From: Ifrita kowaldi | Lineage: Eukaryota; Chordata; Aves; Passeriformes; Cinclosomatidae | Assembly: GCA_013398055.1 (NCBI GenBank) | Contig: VZRS01014850.1 | Coordinates: forward strand, 496,052-560,051 | Length of the DNA stretch: 64,000 nt | Direction: 5' to 3' | Shown here: positions 49,193 through 62,816 of the stretch, piece by piece | Layout of the letters: the number at the start of each line of letters is the position of its first letter | Position numbering within the stretch: position 1 is the first letter of the stretch | Program-made: the position numbers and the translations under genes | The notes under the pieces: model-generated | What the model saw: only the letters and a program-made list of their open reading frames with translations | The model's database searches: none | Told to the model about the DNA's origin: nothing

Positions 49193-52100
49193 CCAAAAAC
49201 CTACGACACTTTTTCTTTAATACCTTTTCTTTTGAAAAATAAAACAAAATGTTTCAGTGCAAGAGCCCAGACTTTTCCAGTTCTTAAAACTGCTGACAAA
49301 AGAACAAACTTCTGCTGTTAGTAGAAACTATCACTTCGTGTGACTAGAGACTACAGCAAAGTATGAACTTTTCTCCCTACACTCTCATAATGAATAGCGA
49401 AATAACTAAACCTGCTGGCATCTAAAATAACAAGGCACAAAGTCAAGTTGTCCTGATTGTGAAACTTTGTGATGCCTCGAAGCAACACAAAAATCAGCTC
49501 TGCACCAGTGATGCACTTTTAGTACTTGTCATATCAGAATGGAACTAGCAGGCTTTTGATTACTTACTTGTCTCCACATAACCTCTTTTTTTCTTATGTT
49601 TTCAAAGGCTGTGCCTGCTCATCTGCATGCAGCTGCTATTGCCTGAATGATTCCAGGTTTAAGCTTCGAGTTTTGCACCTCTGCTCGCAGCCCATAATCT
49701 TGGTATGAGGCAGTTCCCTCAAAATGGGTGCGGATTACTCAGTAGTACATAAATGGAGTTGGCGGAAGAACTGTGAATCAAAAAAAAAAAAAATTAAACT
49801 GCAAATAGGAGAAAATGTGATCCCATGGCTTGGAAAATATGTCAGCTATAAACACATTGGAATAAAATTAACTTTGAAACCTCAGCAGAAATAAATAGGG
49901 ACCATGTTCACAAATTATCGCAGCAAATAAAAACACTCTAACTGTTGATTCATCTTACCTAGGTGAGAAAATGGGTTGTTGTTTTGTTTTTCTGTTTAAG
50001 AAATTATGCACCCTTCAGGCACTGATTCTGAAATAGCAAAACAGTTTAAAACCTGACAAGATTATGTAAAATTAACACTGCTCCTAATAACCATGTCTTA
50101 TATTAAAAGCCTGATAGCTCAAGAGCCACTGTGCTGCACATGAAGGCTTTTTCCTGTAAAGAATGGTCTTTGAGGGAGTCCTCGTTTTCTGTTTTTCTAA
50201 AGCAGTATGTGCACACAATCTGCTCCCTGTTGGTGCAAACACCTCTTCCTCCGCAGCTTCTGGCACACGAAGCTGTACTTCTGTCTCTCATCCAAGCCAT
50301 GTATTTACACATGATTTTGAAACTTCATCTTTCTTTCTTTGGAACATTTTTTCAATTGCCTTACACTCTGTTTCAGTTGTGTTATATACCGTTTAAACTC
50401 TAATTCTTTTAAATGCTGCAGAGCAGGTTTTCTGCTAATGAAATTTACGACAGGTTACCAAAATCAGTAGATAATTCACTTGATTTAATGAGTTCTGAAT
50501 TAGGCTTTCAGCTATGTAGAAGCCATGGTGCACTCAGGATCCTTTTGGTCCTCCTGCATTTAGGTGGCATGATTTGGTACACATGTAATCAGATGGCCCT
50601 CATCAGTTTTCAGCTGTCGTGACTTGGATAAACTCCCTCTACCATCTATTTCAGTTTTATTAGCTTTGAGAGCACGGATTGAAACCCCTGAAAAAAAAAA
50701 AAAAACCCCACAGAAATTTTTCAAAGGTTTTTGAAGTGAGTTAGTAGGTGGCATAAAATCATTGAGTTAGGTCAGTGGATTCTGTGGTGACTATTACCAA
50801 CATCAAACCAGACCCTAAATATGAAAAGCTCTTGGTTAACAGCTTTAAAGAAAATAATTTATAGACAGCAAGTGTCAAACCTCCACTAAAGATATATTGA
50901 CTCCTGCTTAAATCTTTTACACAATCACACTTTTTTCTGAATAGTGAACATAGGACAAAAATAACCTGGGTCAAAACACAGAGCTGCTAATCTGCAAGAA
51001 AAGCCAACACCTCTCCCAGGACTAAGACTGTTGCTGGGATGATAAAGGAAGCCTGCCCCACTAACACTGCAGATGTAGCAAAAGTTTCCCTTATCAGGGT
51101 AAAACAAGCCTTACAGTAAATAAATCGAATTTTCACATATTGTGGCTTAACCTCAGTAGGCAGCTAAGCATCACACAGCTGTATCCATAAATAGATTTGA
51201 TATCATGAAATTAGCTTTTGAAATAATACACATAAAAGATTGAGATAGAACAGATCAAAGCTTGTTAGACAAGTAAATAAATGTTTTTAAAAAATCTTTT
51301 ATAAATTTAAAAGATTTTGTTAGTAGAAAAGTATGATTCCAAAGATAAAATTTAACATCAGTGAAGCAGCAAATGGGTTATGCAGAATCAGTGTGACGTC
51401 ACATCCCTAACTCCAGACAAATGTGCAGAGTATTTTCTCTAGGTATTTGCAAAATGGTCTAACAGGAATTTAAAGAGCTTCAAAGTTAGCAAAAGTTATT
51501 TACTTTATACTAAGAAAGTGAACAAGAGTCACACACAAAAACATGAACATATCAGGCGATAGACATAAAGCAGTGTCATTGAGCAGGCATTCTATAAATA
51601 CATGTATCCTTTTTGCAGAACACTAAGACAAGATGCAAGAAAGGAAACAAGCAGATATAATTCCTCGGGACCTTGAAATTCCTTTTGACGGGGTCCTTGG
51701 AAAAAATATTTTAAGTAGTATTAATAGCAATACAATAAGAAGTATGATTTCAGATGGCTCATGCACCAGTCAGGCAAAAAGAATGATAGATGGCATTATG
51801 AAAAAAAGAACAGCATTTTGTACCAGAGATAAAGACTGAGTTACTATGGTTCAAGTTTTTTAAGATATGAATATACAAGAGACTAAATTTAAAGATGTAC
51901 ATTATTAGCTGATTAGGTAGAAAAACAACACCTGGTATTTTTAACCATTCCAAAAAGATTTAATTCAATAACATGGTTGAAAGTACAATAAATTCAATTT
52001 AACTTACAAAAGAAAAACCTCTATTATGTAAAACAAAAATGGTTTTGCAATGACTATGGATGAAATATCATATGTTGTGAAGGAGACAATTAAAAGCTAT

Positions 52101-55100
52101 ATGGATGTAGAGCAATATTTTAAACTGGGTTATCAAGGCTGCAAGGTGTGCAGGAAATATCACCTTCCTACATTATATCCTTTGTCTGGAAAAATTCTTC
52201 AGAAGCTCTAGAGGAAGATGAAATAAAGTCCACCACTCCGAGAAAACCTGCAGTTCAAATTTTAAATTCTTAGCCTGAGGAAATTGTATCTCTTTTTCTC
52301 AGTTCTGTGTACTAAGATTTATTGTACCTTAATGCTGCTATGCATGTACTGAATCTTGGAGCACTGGATGTGTGACTGTCTTGAAAGAAGAACAGCATAG
52401 ATCAAAATAAAAACTAGGATACTCTATTGTTTATCTAAAGACTCAGGTTTGTGTCTTTGTTTATTTCTTCACCTCATCTTTAATATCCCTTAAAAACACT
52501 GAAGGAAATGTAATCAAATTGTGTGAAAAAAAGGAGGAGGCTACAGGGTGATAGCTGGAAACTACAGCTCCTACTGTTTCATAAGTCAAAATCCTCTGTC
52601 CAGATCTGCTTCTCTTTGAATGTCCTTTAAACACCAAGGATTTCAGCAGAAAATAAGAAACACAACTAATGGACTTCTTGGCACAGCACATTTGTTTTTC
52701 CAGGGTAGCATGATTTTACATTTCACATTTCATTAATAAGTTTTAACCTCAAAGTTCAATTTTAATTAATTAAATGTGGGGGGGAAAAAGCCAGGTGACT
52801 TTCATCCCTTCAACTGTAGCTTTCATTTAATCCTTTAAAAGCAACTATAAATATCAAGCCTAAAATATAATTGTTCTACCAGTAAAAGCTAAACTGAACA
52901 TAATAACCTGCAGTCCAAATAACCTTGAAAGCACAGAATGCAATTTGAGTCTTAGTACAACCATGCACATGTGTAAGCAGTCTTAACTTTTTCTGCTCTA
53001 CAAATTGTTTTTTATCTTCCCCTTAAGAAGCATAATGAATCTCCAGGACAGCAAGCTTTGAAGATTCAGTTTTTCCTGGAAATTTTAATTCATGACAAAA
53101 GATTTCTAAAAGTACAGTAATTCACAGCTAAACAGGTGTAGTTCTTTCCATTCTTCAATTTTAAAATAGTAATATAAAATATTTCCAGTATTCAAATCCT
53201 AGATTGTATTTTTCTTTGTCACAAGAAATGGCAAAGCTACAGTTGTTCCTTCTCATGAGACTCTGCTATGTATCATTGGAGCACCATTAGCAGGCTCTCT
53301 TAGGTTGTTATAGTAGTTATTGATACCAATTATTGCCATGTGAAACATTGATTACAAAATAGAATTTGACAGAAAACTTCATTCAATAGAAGTCTTTGAT
53401 GTTAGGCACACTTCTCTTCATAAAGTAAGGTAAAAGGCAGCTCCAAAAAAGACCCCCATCCATTCCAGATACGAGCTAGCTAATATGGAGTGATGGTGTT
53501 TCTATGGGAATGTGGGGTGAACATCAGGTTCTGGGGAATTGTTTGGTGAAAGTAGACATTAGCACAAACAAATAAAACTGTGATATGGCATTTAAATTTG
53601 ATATTCTTTTTCATCACGCTCTTCTGGCACAGGTTTTTAAAGCACTGCCAAGAAAGTTTGCTCCATAAACTGTTGAATTTACTACCAGATTTAACCTCTG
53701 CTAGCAAGATGTTTTGGGGATAACAAAATCCATTGCATTTTAATACAGTACACCGTTACACAGAGGACAGCATTTTGTCACCAACATGTATTAGAAAAGT
53801 TCAGCTTCACGTTCAAAAACTTACTTTTCAGTTATCAGAGAAAATAAAGGTTTTCTACAATAACTTTATATGGCTTGTCTTCCAAACTGAAATGTTGCAT
53901 ATATAATGTGGTGGGATCCAGTCCACTTCCAAGCATCAAAGCCTACTGAACTTTCCAAAGTAGTGTGCAACTTCTCATGTGCTTGAGGGAAGGAGGGGTT
54001 GTTGTACAAGTCCCCTCATCTGTTTCCAGGGTGTTTCATTAGAGCATTACATCTTCAAAATGCCACCAAGCTGCTTACCTGTAACTAAAGGGAAGTGTGC
54101 TATGACTCAAAATCTCAGGTCTCAAAAATACAGCCAACTAACTAACAATACATTTCTAATACATTTGCAGCAGAAAAAGGTACAGGATTCTCTGAGTTAA
54201 AAGGCCTATCCAGTCCTACACTCTTTGCTTCTGTTCTTAAAAGTAAATGATGTAGCCAACATTTTCTTCTCTACAAAGCTCTCAAAAATTACCTGCAGGA
54301 ATGTTGCCTTTTGCAGCCACATCCCTTTGGCAATTCTGCATAATCCATCTGGGGAAGATTTCTGTTTACATTGAACTTACTTTACTGTTGCTCAAGGTCA
54401 AAATTGCAGAAAATATACTTTAAATCACAGTTTGAAATCCATGAATCTGTCAGAAGCAATCTGGGTACCGAAAGCTGCTTAAGTGCATAACATAATTTGG
54501 TAAATAGTACTTTATATCTTCTTCAAACTAGACGTTACTTTTATTGATATAGCCAATGGGAGGGAAAAAATCCCCCCAAAAATAAGGTTATATAGAAATA
54601 GCAAACTGGAAAAGTTTGGGGTAGAAACAATTTTCAGGCTTTTAATAAAATACATGAATTTATACATTTGCTGTGAAAATTAAGTTTTTCCTTATTCTCT
54701 TTATTGTAAAACCTCCAAATTCCTATGAAAGAAATAACTATAGCCCCAAATATAATTTCTACTATTTGAAACGTAATTAAATTACACATATAAGTTGTCT
54801 ATGATATGGCAAGTGCTTAAAGAGCTGAAAAAACCAACCAGGACATGCTGCAAAAGAGATGTGATTTTATAATTATTTCAGTTGTTTTGTATAGACACAA
54901 ATACAGATTATCAGTAAACACACAGCCATCAGGACACTATTAAAGTTAATAATTGTTCAAGACCACCTACATTTGCATATTACTTTTTTTTTACAGTTCC
55001 AAACTGTGCAGGCACTTTTCATGTCCAGTTCATAACTTCTACTCTCTGGAAGCACCTTCCCTGAAATACCATGTCACATTATAAAATCAGAACATATTAG

Positions 55101-57382
55101 AGGTGAAACCTGGAGCACCAGACCACATTTCAGCTTGCTTGTATCACCCTGGTCGTTTGGGCTGTATAATCCAAAGAGGAGCCTAAACCAGGAAAAGCCA
55201 AAGGAGCAAGAGGCAAAGCACAAAATGCTGCACTAGATAACTGCAGCAACCTAACTTCTGTTAGGTCTGGTGTGTAATACCTAAGGGCTCCTCAAACAGC
55301 AAGAAATACCAATCTGTATTTAATACAGATTGAATGCACATCTGCAATAACATGGATAGCAGCATTCTGCCCCCTTTGACCTTTGGAAGGCGAACATATG
55401 CCTTACTCAAAGTAAATTTACAATGTAAACATACATATGGATGAAGTTGTTCTCAAGTATTTAATATGTGTTAGTTCAGCATAGTGATTTTTCAAGTTAA
55501 GGTAAAAAAGTTCTTTTCACTGTAAAAAAAAAATTAATGGAATTTTTTTGTTAATTTCAGAATATTGATTATGCAAATACCAGAAAATGTCCGCAAAGGC
55601 TTACTTTTCCATAATCCTGAGCAGAAGGAGAAAAACAAATATGCTAAAAATCCCATGAGCCTATGTCTAATAACTCAGCTCTTCATACTAAACAGTCCTT
55701 TCAAGCAGAAAAGATGGAATTTCTCATGGATAAGGCCAAGACAACAGAATGAATTCCCCTATTACAGTTGAGGCAGTACAAACCGTATTCCAAGTGCAAG
55801 GCTCATTCCCTTGAATCGCCACCTCGTATACCATGCAGGCTACAGACACATAAATCACCTCTGCCAAAGGAAAACTGTAAATAAAAAAGCTCTATCAAAA
55901 CGAGGCACTTCATTTTACATTCCCTTGGTGATAAAGGAAAAAAAAAAATAAAAAAAAAAGGCCTCATGCCAGATGCTGGCACATTACTAAATGACAACTG
56001 AAACATACCATTTTTTAGTGGAATATGGTAATGGGTAAAACAGAAATAAGACTAATAAGAAATAGAAGATGGGTGGACACTGTCCCTGTGAGTCCCACCT
56101 GGTTTCTAGAAGAAAGAGAAATTATTAAAAATCATTGTTGTTTTCATTGGTTATTTGTGTGGTTCAGCCTTTCAGGAGTAATAGAGTCAGTCAGAGATAA
56201 GGTTTGTATGGTAATGAACATTTCATAGATAGCTGGTGTGCTTTTCTTTTCCAGTGAGCTCCCCTCAAAATCAAGGGAACCACATCGCCTACAAGAAATA
56301 CACTGCTTAGTGCTTCTAACTGGGAGGTGTAAGACTGTATTCCAAAATACACTCATGGAAACTGTGTGCAGTGCAGTATATATGAATCACAAAGATTTTG
56401 TCAAGGTCTCTTTGCTTGTAGTTAAAGCACAGGCTAAAGGAGCCAACTCAAAACCCAACATGAGCAATTGCTTTAATTTTTCAAACAAAAACATCAATAT
56501 ATTGAGTACACAGTTTTATCATGGATAGAATAAAGATCAAAGAGGCCCGTTGGGGCAAGACTGGCACGAAACCATGCCATTTTCAAGGACAAAAGTACTT
56601 CACAGAATGGGTAACCCTCTGAACAAACCTCCTCAATTTCAGTTCAGGTTTGTAAGGGAAAATTATGTTTCTAACATGTTTATATTAAATAGAATAATTG
56701 TACAATAGCAAGGATTAGACTTTTATTATTTTTTAATGTTTATCACCTTTAAAAGTGTGACATTTGAAGGCTTTTTAAAAGGTGAAATATCGTCATTTTT
56801 ATTAAAAATTTGAGTGTATTTCTCTAGGTGAGGATTTTTTTACTAATGGATAACATGGCTAAACCACAAGCAAGTTTTGTGCATAACAAATTTAATTGTT
56901 TCTATAACAAAAACAGTCACAAATCTCTTCTTCTTTCATAGGAGTTAAGACTTCTAAAAGTATTAATTAGCTAAAGGTTTCCCCAAAAGGTCAACAGAAG
57001 AAGCAACTAGAAAAGCCAAGGGATACAGCTTGCTTTCTGCTTATGCCCTGGGTCCTGTTTTTATTTCTGTCATTCAAGAACAGAATCCCACAGCAGGTCT
57101 TCTAAAACCACCAGATGAGACTTAGTTGGGTGACTTTTTTGGACTGGTCCATGTGGAGAGCTGATTGACAGCCACAGTATGCAGTCTACGAAGCAGGTGG
57201 CAAGGGCCATTAGTGCCTGCTTTTCTTCATGCTGCTCTTCCCCAGCAGGGCCTCGGCTTGTGCCTGCAATTAGGCCATAAATAAATTATTGATCTGTCAC
57301 GTCTGAGTTCACACTGTATCCTAGCCTTGAGACCTCATTGTTCTCAAATATGTCCTAGGGATCACTAAATTTGTAGAGTAAC

Positions 57383-57400
57383 AAAAAAAAAAAAAAAAAA
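57383..57400 (+). repeat. Poly(A) tract
   Basis: Eighteen consecutive A bases. No retroposed sequence was recognised upstream of it, so it is taken as a mononucleotide repeat. Confidence 0.9.
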
Positions 57401-60400
57401 GTTAATGCATATAAATTCAGGTATTTTTTAAATACCTGTGTGAATTCGGGACTCTCCCGTCCAGAATTAGACTAAGAAATCAATCAGGAGTTTTTGAATG
57501 AAACATATTTCGCATCTCTTGACCAAGGAGTTACAAATAATAGAGTGAAGTAAATAAATCACAGTCATGCAAACGCACATGACGAATTTTAATCTGCCTA
57601 TAACAACAACCATTACACACTTGATATCTACAGAAACATCACAATGTCTATTTAGCTAAGAAAATGCTACAACAATCTAGCTAAATATCTGTTTTACTGT
57701 AACTCATTGGAAATGGCGGCCCCGGAAAGGTCTCAGAACAACGACAAGAGAGCCAGATTAGGGTAAAATATGGTTGGATAAATGGCTGCAAATTACAGCT
57801 GAAATATATATAGGAGAATTCTATCTATATGCACAATTACATTTAATTACCATATATAATATTATACTAACATCTACAAATACAGAGAAACTGTACATGG
57901 AAAAATGGTCTGTATATGGAGTATGTAGAGAAATATTGTGCATTTAGAAAATTAGTTACAGAAATACATATAACAATATAGATATATCTAGAAATATATA
58001 AATAAATCATATTTCTCTATATAAAAAAAACCATAAGCAGAAATCAGAAAGAAAAATTATGGAAGATAAAATAATGTGCAAAAGAAAATCGCAGAAATCA
58101 GACAAATAGACATAATCAGGTAATGGGGGAGAAAAAAAAAAGTGATACAAAATGGCACTGCTTCAATATCATGAATCAAATTTCCTCTGTAAAGCTGGAG
58201 AGGTTTCCAGATGAAGGAACAAGGTAATATTTTACTTGCTTTGTTATTTCTATTGTTTTCTATCATTCCAGTTTTTAAATTCTCTTCCCTCAATTTTTCA
58301 CTTTTAATAGAGCAAATAATATCACTTTCTTTCCTTTTTGCATTTTTTTTCACATTTTTAGTTCATGGTTTGATTTTTAAACCCAGCCATCACACTTCAG
58401 TTGTTTTTATTTTTTTTAATACTTTGTGCTTAGCTTTTTTAGTTATAAAAACCAACATGATTATCCTTTTTATATTTTGTAAAATGACATTAAAAAGCCA
58501 ATCATCAGTCTCAACCAATTTAATGTTCCTCAGGGCATTGAGTCATAAAAAAGCCTATAGAATTTATTAGCATTTACCTGATTTCTCTCTCTTCCTTTGT
58601 TTTGTACAACTTAGCTGTTCTCACAATAAATGTGAATATTCAAAATCCCTTGTTTGTTGTTCTGCATTTTCTCTTTCTTCTTAACTTATGTAGCCATCTT
58701 TTTCTTGAATCAACAACTCTGTGCAAAAATTAACTAAATAAACTAAGAATTTCTATAATCTTGATCTGCAGAGACTCTACTTGACTACTTTTCATTGTTA
58801 TTGCCCTACTTCAGTGTGTTTTCTAAGTATTTGAGCAGCCTGACAGCAGAGTTTACATTCAGATATTTTTCGTGAAAGAATATCATGACTTTTGCATAAA
58901 TCTTCTTTCCATTAAAATATATCAACAAGACACCAGTGCTTGAAAAAGATATTGCTTGAAATATTCCAGTGCTTTGCAATCAAAAGTGCCTGGCCTCTCT
59001 TAGTGCTTCAGAGCCAAAATGTTGATAACATTCACCATAAGTCATTAATAGAGGCTGCTGGTATTTTGTAGATACCGTTGTTTTACCCCAATTTTGAACA
59101 TTTTGGAACATAGTCAAACTTAATGAAAGCTGTATTTTTTCTCAGTATTCTGATTGTAAACAGCTTCAGATGATTCTTTCAATTCTTTCACCACTTGTGA
59201 GAGTCAGACAACTCTTTCAGTCCTTCCCCAGGCTGTTCTTTCCATAGTGCCTGCTCTAGAAATGCCATCAGTAACAACTACTGAAGAAAGAGAAGCAAAG
59301 CAAGACAGTGAACATCACTCTTGGCAAGGTGAATGCAGAAGGGCACTGGGTAAATTGGGAAAAGAACAAGAAAATAAAGTGGGACTATGATACAAGGGAG
59401 CATGTTGGGGGGGTGGAAAGTGAGGAGGATGAAAGCAGGAGGCTGATGTCCTCATTTGAAAGGAGGGAAGAAAACTCGAAATTGTGCTATGGAAAAGGAA
59501 AGAAAAGAAAGGCACATGACTATTTGTGATGACATTAAACCAACTCATTCCCAATGGTACTGTTCATTTAGGTATCATTGGATACTGCCAATAGTACCTA
59601 AAAAAAAAAAATCAAAACCAAAAACTCATAATGAGGCTTGTGAGTTAGAGCTTATTAATTTTCAGCATTTTACTCACCCTGCCAACTTTCTCTCCTGGTC
59701 ACAAAATATACTGGAAGGCTGGAATGTTGTACACAATCAAATAAGTGTGAGCTTTGGGCTCAACTGAGTTGTACTCTATTGATAGCACATCTAGCTGCTC
59801 TTCAGATCATTCAGGGACAAAAGCATGGCATTTGTCACATCAAAACACAAGACTATCAAGTTCTAAGGAGACAGAAACTGAGATTTTTGGCCAGCACTAC
59901 TAAATGTCATTTTTAAACACAGTTGGAATTCTTGCCCAGACAGTCTGTAGTACTTCTGAAGCCAAGGCATAGTTATACGACTTAAATGGGATCAAAGAGA
60001 ACCTGAATTTAACTCCAAGTCTGAAACATAATTAGAAGCCTGAATCTCAGTAACCACTTGCTCAAATTGGGAAGGCAGAGGACAAAGTACTCCTTTTCCT
60101 TTTGTTCAGGCCATAAAAATATTTCTACACTGAGTTCCTCAAGAATTGTTCAATTTCTTAAACACTTAGAGGACTAGAGACTAGGTATCTTTCTCTAAGA
60201 TGGCATAACTTCAAAATTCCGTGTTGGTTTTTAAGTGCAGCATTACTACAGCCAGGATTGCAGTAAATTGGTCTTCGACAGGTTGCTTTCAGTCTCATTT
60301 AATGGTAACTATAGCAACAGAGTTCTGCAATTATCAATCGTGAGTTTATTGAAATAAATAAAGATATCATCTGTCTTAAGTCTTTTATTACATCTGCATA

Positions 60401-61162
60401 ATAAAGAGCTAATCACAAGAATGTTAAAGGGATCTTCGCATTATTGAATTTTTAATCACGTAATAGTATTGATATTTAGTTAGCTGTTTAACTGCAGTCT
60501 GAAAATACATTACTAGCAGAGATAATTGTCCCAGTTTGAATAGGCACCGTAAAGTTTTCACCAACTGGGATGAATCTGAACCTGTGAAAATTGCTTCAGC
60601 TTTGGTTAAGAGCCTGTGTGACAAATATGGGGAAAAAAAGTAATACAGGTTACATTACTATGCAAAATCAAAGACAAGTTTCTAAAGTGGTCAGTTGTGA
60701 GAGACCTGTATTAGTTGCAGTATTCTTTAATAGGCTACTAGTGATAAACATTGTGGTATTTTGAGTTATTGCTAATGACTTTGCCTAGTACTTAACAACT
60801 TTTATAATAGTCAAGAAACTCTCAAATATTGTTGTTATATGTGAAAATCTTACCTTTCAAAATATATCTGTTCTATCCAAACTCTCATGCTTGTATCTAG
60901 AATTTTATTCCAGCTTCTGTTTGTGAGTGCATGACCTTGCTCATCTATTGTGCTGTAATCTATAAAAGGTTCCATAGGGTGAAAAATGCACACTTCTTCT
61001 TAAGTTTTCAAATATACCTTCCTAGTTGTGATATACAGAAATATTTTTTTTAAAATCCCTGTTTTTTCTCAATTCATCACTTGTAGCCCCGTAAATATTT
61101 ATAATACCCTGCAGCAGAAGTATCAGCACTGAAAAATATGAGTGTAGTTCTGTGCTTTAAGC

Positions 61163-61178
61163 AAAAAAAAAAAAAAAA
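61163..61178 (+). repeat. Poly(A) tract
   Basis: Sixteen consecutive A bases followed by GAAAAAACCCC. No retroposed body was recognised upstream. Confidence 0.9.
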
Positions 61179-61549
61179 GAAAAAACCCCAACAAAAACTA
61201 CTCCAGATGAAATTTAAAAGATTGTCATCTAATAAGATATTGTTTTATAGAGATTTAAAAGCATTTGATTTGAGTATTTTGAATTCTTGATTGTTTCTTA
61301 GAGAAAAACAGAATTTCTGTGTAGTCTGTCTGTTTCTCAGATACTGAAATCTGAATACTAGAAGTCAAAGTTAACATCTGGGATATGTTCCAAAGATGCA
61401 ACTCTACATTACATGCAATCCCAAGCTAACTTTAACCATCCTAGCTTGGATACTAAAAGGAATACAGATGAGGTACCAGAGCCTTCAAAGTGACTTCCAC
61501 AAACATGCTCAGCTAAAGTCCTCATCACCTAGACCAGTGCTGAAATTAA

Positions 61550-61586
61550 GATATAATTTTAAAGTTGATATAATTTTAAAGTTGAT
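61550..61586 (+). repeat. 17-bp tandem duplication
   Basis: GATATAATTTTAAAGTT occurs twice head to tail (61550-61566 and 61567-61583) and begins a third time (GAT). Confidence 0.95.
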
Positions 61587-62672
61587 CTTCTTTTAAACCA
61601 AAGCTTTTTTTTTTTATCTATGCTGCATTCATACCTGCCCATTCAATTCCACCTTGAGGAAGAAAACTACATTAACAGAGAGAGGAGCTATTCAATCACC
61701 CTTGAACATTTCAGCTTCAAGTGAAAAGCACGGATTTGTTTCCTTCCTCTCTAACATTGGGAAAATTGGGAAAACGCACTCAACAGGATAGGCACAGTTA
61801 CTAGCAGGTGTTACCCATACATGCTGTTACAGAAATAATAGGTCTTTTGAATGATTTAGAGACATTCTCTCGGTGAAGAACTGCCCCGTTTGCTGCTAAA
61901 AGGCAAGCACTGTTCAAGGCACAACTGAGAACATCGCCGAGCTGAGCACATGACTAGCAGCAGTGGCTGTTGACACAATTCTTCCTTTCAGAAAGGTGTA
62001 TGGTTGTTAAGAAATAAATTCCCACTGCACTTTTATTGATATTATTACCTTTTGCTGCTTGCAATTCAACCTAATAGATGGCTATGATTGTTACGGGAAC
62101 ATCAAGGCTTCTATTTTCAGTCAGGCACATTTAGTCAAACACACAAAACATGAAAGCTTTACACAAGGGTGGAAGACATCGAGCCAGAAAGAAAATTTTA
62201 AAACATCTTTGACACAAAAATCATTCAAGTAATGCTTGTCGAGACACAATAGCATGTATTACTCCTGAACTCATTCAATATCTAGCTCACCAGTACAGTT
62301 GAACCTAGTTGTTGCTGTATGACACATAAATGTTGCCATATCAATAATATTTTAGGTGAAAAATTTCAAGGTAAAGACTTCAGCACTATTAAAACGCAAG
62401 TCTTAGGGCAATTCATCCAAAGAAATCATGTTTCAAAAGTAGTTGGTTGGCCACTGCAGTCTTAATACCCTCTACATCTGCAGACTCATTTTAGAGCCCC
62501 ATGACATTTTCACAGTGTTGAAAATCTTTTAGCGAGTTTTGATTGCTAGCTTTATTTCCAAGGTATAAAATTATAGAAATATTTAAGATTTTATTCATTA
62601 TTTCCCACCAACTTCCATTTCCAGTTCCCTGAGTTTCCACTTGATATTAAAATTAGGCAATCGGCACAGCTC

Positions 62673-62816
62673 TAAAGAAGAGAGAGTAAATGAGAGAGAA
62701 AGGAGACAATGAAAGAGAAAGAGAGAAAGAAAAAGAAAGAGAGAGAAAGGGGGAAACAAGGAAACAGGGCAAGAGGGAAAGAGAGACAGAGGAAGAGGGA
62801 GAGAAACTGAACAGGA
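62673..62816 (+). repeat. Polypurine (GA/GAAA/GGAA)-rich tract
   Basis: About 140 bases that are almost entirely A and G, with GAGA, GAAA and GGAA units and only scattered C or T. The plus-strand open frame 62690-62950 translates it as an R/E/K-rich string, a known artefact of such tracts. Homopurine runs of this kind can adopt triplex (H-DNA) structure. Confidence 0.93.

Larger units (their letters stand above)
49193..62672. other. Unique AT-rich non-coding DNA
   Basis: No gene recognised over 13 kb. It contains two perfect inverted repeats (55310-55332 and 57418-57438), poly(A) tracts (57383-57400 and 61163-61178), a 17-bp tandem duplication (61550-61586) and a purine-rich stretch at about 59280-59520. 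Complex, less AT-rich patches at about 57.0-57.3 and 61.86-62.1 kb could be conserved non-coding elements. Open frames at 50131-50403, 58211-58570 and others lack support. Confidence 0.6.

Noticed and set aside
57383..61178. Poly(A) tracts as possible tails of processed pseudogenes
   Set aside because: The sequence upstream of each tract shows no recognisable coding relic or target-site duplication.
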